The notes beneath the pieces were generated by a model that saw nothing but the letters and a program-made list of their open reading frames with translations, was not told the origin of the DNA and ran no database searches. 43,921 nt of DNA from Mesotaenium endlicherianum (taxonomy: Eukaryota > Streptophyta > Zygnematophyceae > Zygnematales > Mesotaeniaceae), in assembly GCA_009602735.1 (NCBI GenBank), contig WELA01003775.1, forward strand, positions 656,914 through 700,834. The letters are read 5' to 3'. Of this stretch, positions 42,415-43,921 are shown in pieces. A program made the translations under genes and the position numbers. Position 1 is the stretch's first letter. Each line of letters begins with the position of its first letter.

Positions 42415-42905
42415 GCTGTACAAACTCCCCATTACTTATTCAAAGACATGGGACCATTGGGCCCCTTTCCAATAATACGGCAAGGATACTCAAAAGAGTT
42501 CTTTAAGTTATCCATTAGAGGGGGAGCGAGGGGCGAGTCGAGAGATTGACGCAACTTCCGCCGTCTTAGCTATGAAGAGTAGGCCTTGTGAGGGATAGTG
42601 ATGTCATGTCTGTACATACTCATAACTTAAATAAAGACATGGACCACTGGGCCCATCTCCAATTATATGGCAAGGATACCCAAAAGAGTTATACAAGTTA
42701 CCCATTAGCGGGGGAGGTAGGACGAGTTGACAAGATGATGCGCAACTTGGGCTCTCTTAACTATGGGGGGTTGGCTTTTTTAGGGATTAGTGATGTGATG
42801 GCTGTATATACTCCCCATAACTTGAACAAAGACATGGGAACCATCGGGCTCATCTCCAATTATATAGCAAGAATACTCAAGAGAGTCATACAAGTCATTA
42901 GAGGG
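42415..42905 (+). repeat. Satellite array, right block
   Basis: Two and a half units in forward orientation, landmarks near 42565 and 42757 (192 bp). The block left of R3 is in reverse orientation. One frame is open across the units (42588-42938) only because 192 is divisible by three. Confidence 0.75.
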
Positions 42906-43846
42906 GGTGATGCAACAGTAACCGTCGGCAGACGCTAGGCATCGACACTCCTAATCTACACAAGTGCTGAAATAGCAAGGACAATATGTGATTCTAAAGG
43001 ACTGGACATGAACTGGCTAATCTAGGTATTGTGGGTAAAAACCCCCCCTATTAGGGGGAAAAGCCTACTGCTTATGAGCGGTAAATGAAAGAGAATACGA
43101 GAGGTCTGAACTGGGCACTAATGGGCACTAGTGGGCAACTGAGCAGCTACTAAGCACTAACTAAGGAGCAAAAACTGAGCTATGAAAACCGAGGTAGACA
43201 AGCCAACGTATAGGCGAGCATTCTAGGCAAAGCACAGCCCCTAGGCGGATAAACAAGGCACAAGCTAAGGTGGAAAGCGTTGTTATGGCCGCGAGAGAAA
43301 CTAACGAGGTCGCGACTTAAGGTGAGTCGTGGAGTGGACTACGAGCATCCTATACATAGAAGTGAGGAAGACAACGACACAACATCACACAAACTCACTC
43401 ATTTGGTCACGTCACAAGATAGGAATAAACTCACTTACAAAAGCGAACATATAAAGCTAACACCGAAATGGTGTTAGCTCGCGGCCTAAGTAGCGTGCCC
43501 TCGAACGCTAAGCCCAGTGCTTGCGAAACACAATCAAACTCTACCAGCTACAATGAACGCGTCATTGCGTCATCTCACACAAATCCAAAATCAACTAAAT
43601 ATGAAAAAGAGGTGAATTTAGAGGTCGTCAAGCACACGTACAACTAGTAACCAGACAAAAGGAACCCGACACCCTAATGTCCCCTACTCTCTCTAACCCC
43701 TAGCAATCCGTGGGCATACGCATGGGAATTGCCTATGGTATAGTGATGATCTAGCCATGGACAATGGGGGATCCCACTGGGTACCCGCGCCGACCCTTCA
43801 GGCGAGTGAACCTGAGGGTCTCAACCCACGCACATGTGGGCGGCAA
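42906..43846. other. No gene recognised
   Basis: Mixed sequence with two hairpins: CCCCCCTATTAGGGGG near 43044-43059, and a perfect 10-bp stem with a 5-base loop at 43455-43479. It borders the next Gypsy-B LTR. Confidence 0.4.
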
Positions 43847-43921
43847 TGTAAGGTCATAGGTTTATGAAGTGCATTTTTGAGTATCATGAAAGTATGTTTT
43901 GATTGTATAGTAGTGTAGAGT
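43847..43921 (+). mobile_element. Start of a Gypsy-B family LTR, cut by the window end
   Basis: TGTAAGGTCATAGGTTTATG... is the reverse complement, nearly base for base, of the right end of the solo LTR at 23479-23553. Orientation is plus. No polypurine tract precedes it, so it is a 5' LTR or a solo LTR. Confidence 0.85.

Noticed and set aside
42588..42938. 116-codon open frame, plus strand
   Set aside because: It is open only because the 192-bp satellite unit is divisible by three; the peptide repeats with the unit and shows no domain.

Overview
The window is eukaryotic nuclear DNA. It has spliced genes with GT-AG introns, long terminal repeat (LTR) retrotransposons primed by an initiator-methionine tRNA, PIF/Harbinger and piggyBac DNA transposons, microsatellites and a satellite array. 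The Ty3/gypsy chromoviruses with plant-type primer sites point to the green lineage. A large, repeat-rich streptophyte alga such as Chara would fit, but that is a guess from style, not an identification. Coordinates that rest on splice sites or repeat ends were judged by eye.

Layout. 0-3.6 kb: the 3' part of a GC-rich spliced host gene of unknown function. 4.0-5.3 kb: a tandem repeat and a decayed coiled-coil ORF. 5.75-9.7 kb: a decayed piggyBac transposon (pB-A) inside an LTR remnant, bracketed by two inverted copies of a ~240-bp repeat. 9.74-17.79 kb: a PIF/Harbinger-type element with 24-bp perfect terminal inverted repeats. It carries a DDE transposase gene (+ strand, one frameshift) and an apparently intact two-exon Myb/trihelix-like gene (- strand). 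Between them lie ~3.3 kb of host-like DNA with a fragment of an RTEL1-type helicase gene. 17.79-18.80 kb, continuing at 28.3 kb: a zinc-ribbon ORF cut by the next element.

18.80-28.29 kb: a chromovirus (Gypsy-A) with both LTRs, TCGCA target duplications, primer site, polypurine tract, gag, protease, RT, RNase H, integrase and chromodomain. It is itself interrupted by a solo LTR of another family (AGGGC duplications) and by a 2,110-bp internally deleted piggyBac (pB-B) at a TTAA inside the integrase. 29.4-31.8 kb: a truncated Gypsy-B on the - strand. 33.0-35.2 kb: a decayed Gypsy-C on the + strand. 35.2-42.4 kb: three copies (R1-R3) of a ~700-750-bp LTR family on the - strand. The R1 element has a chromodomain integrase and an extra ~560-residue ORF between pol and the 3' LTR. 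39.5-42.9 kb: a satellite-like array of ~145-195-bp units in both orientations, broken by R3. The window ends in the first 75 bp of a further Gypsy-B LTR.

The region is a stack of nested insertions whose order can be read from target duplications. The oldest layers are the zinc-ribbon ORF and the LTR remnants. Gypsy-A and the Harbinger element came later. The solo LTR and pB-B, inside Gypsy-A, are younger still. Nearly all premature stops in the transposon genes sit where CAA, CAG or CGA would be expected, which fits C-to-T decay. The main candidates for something undescribed are the Harbinger element enclosing an RTEL1 fragment, the extra 3' ORF of the R chromovirus, the piggyBac proteins with a shared N-terminal module, and Gypsy-A LTRs carrying a tRNA-like module.
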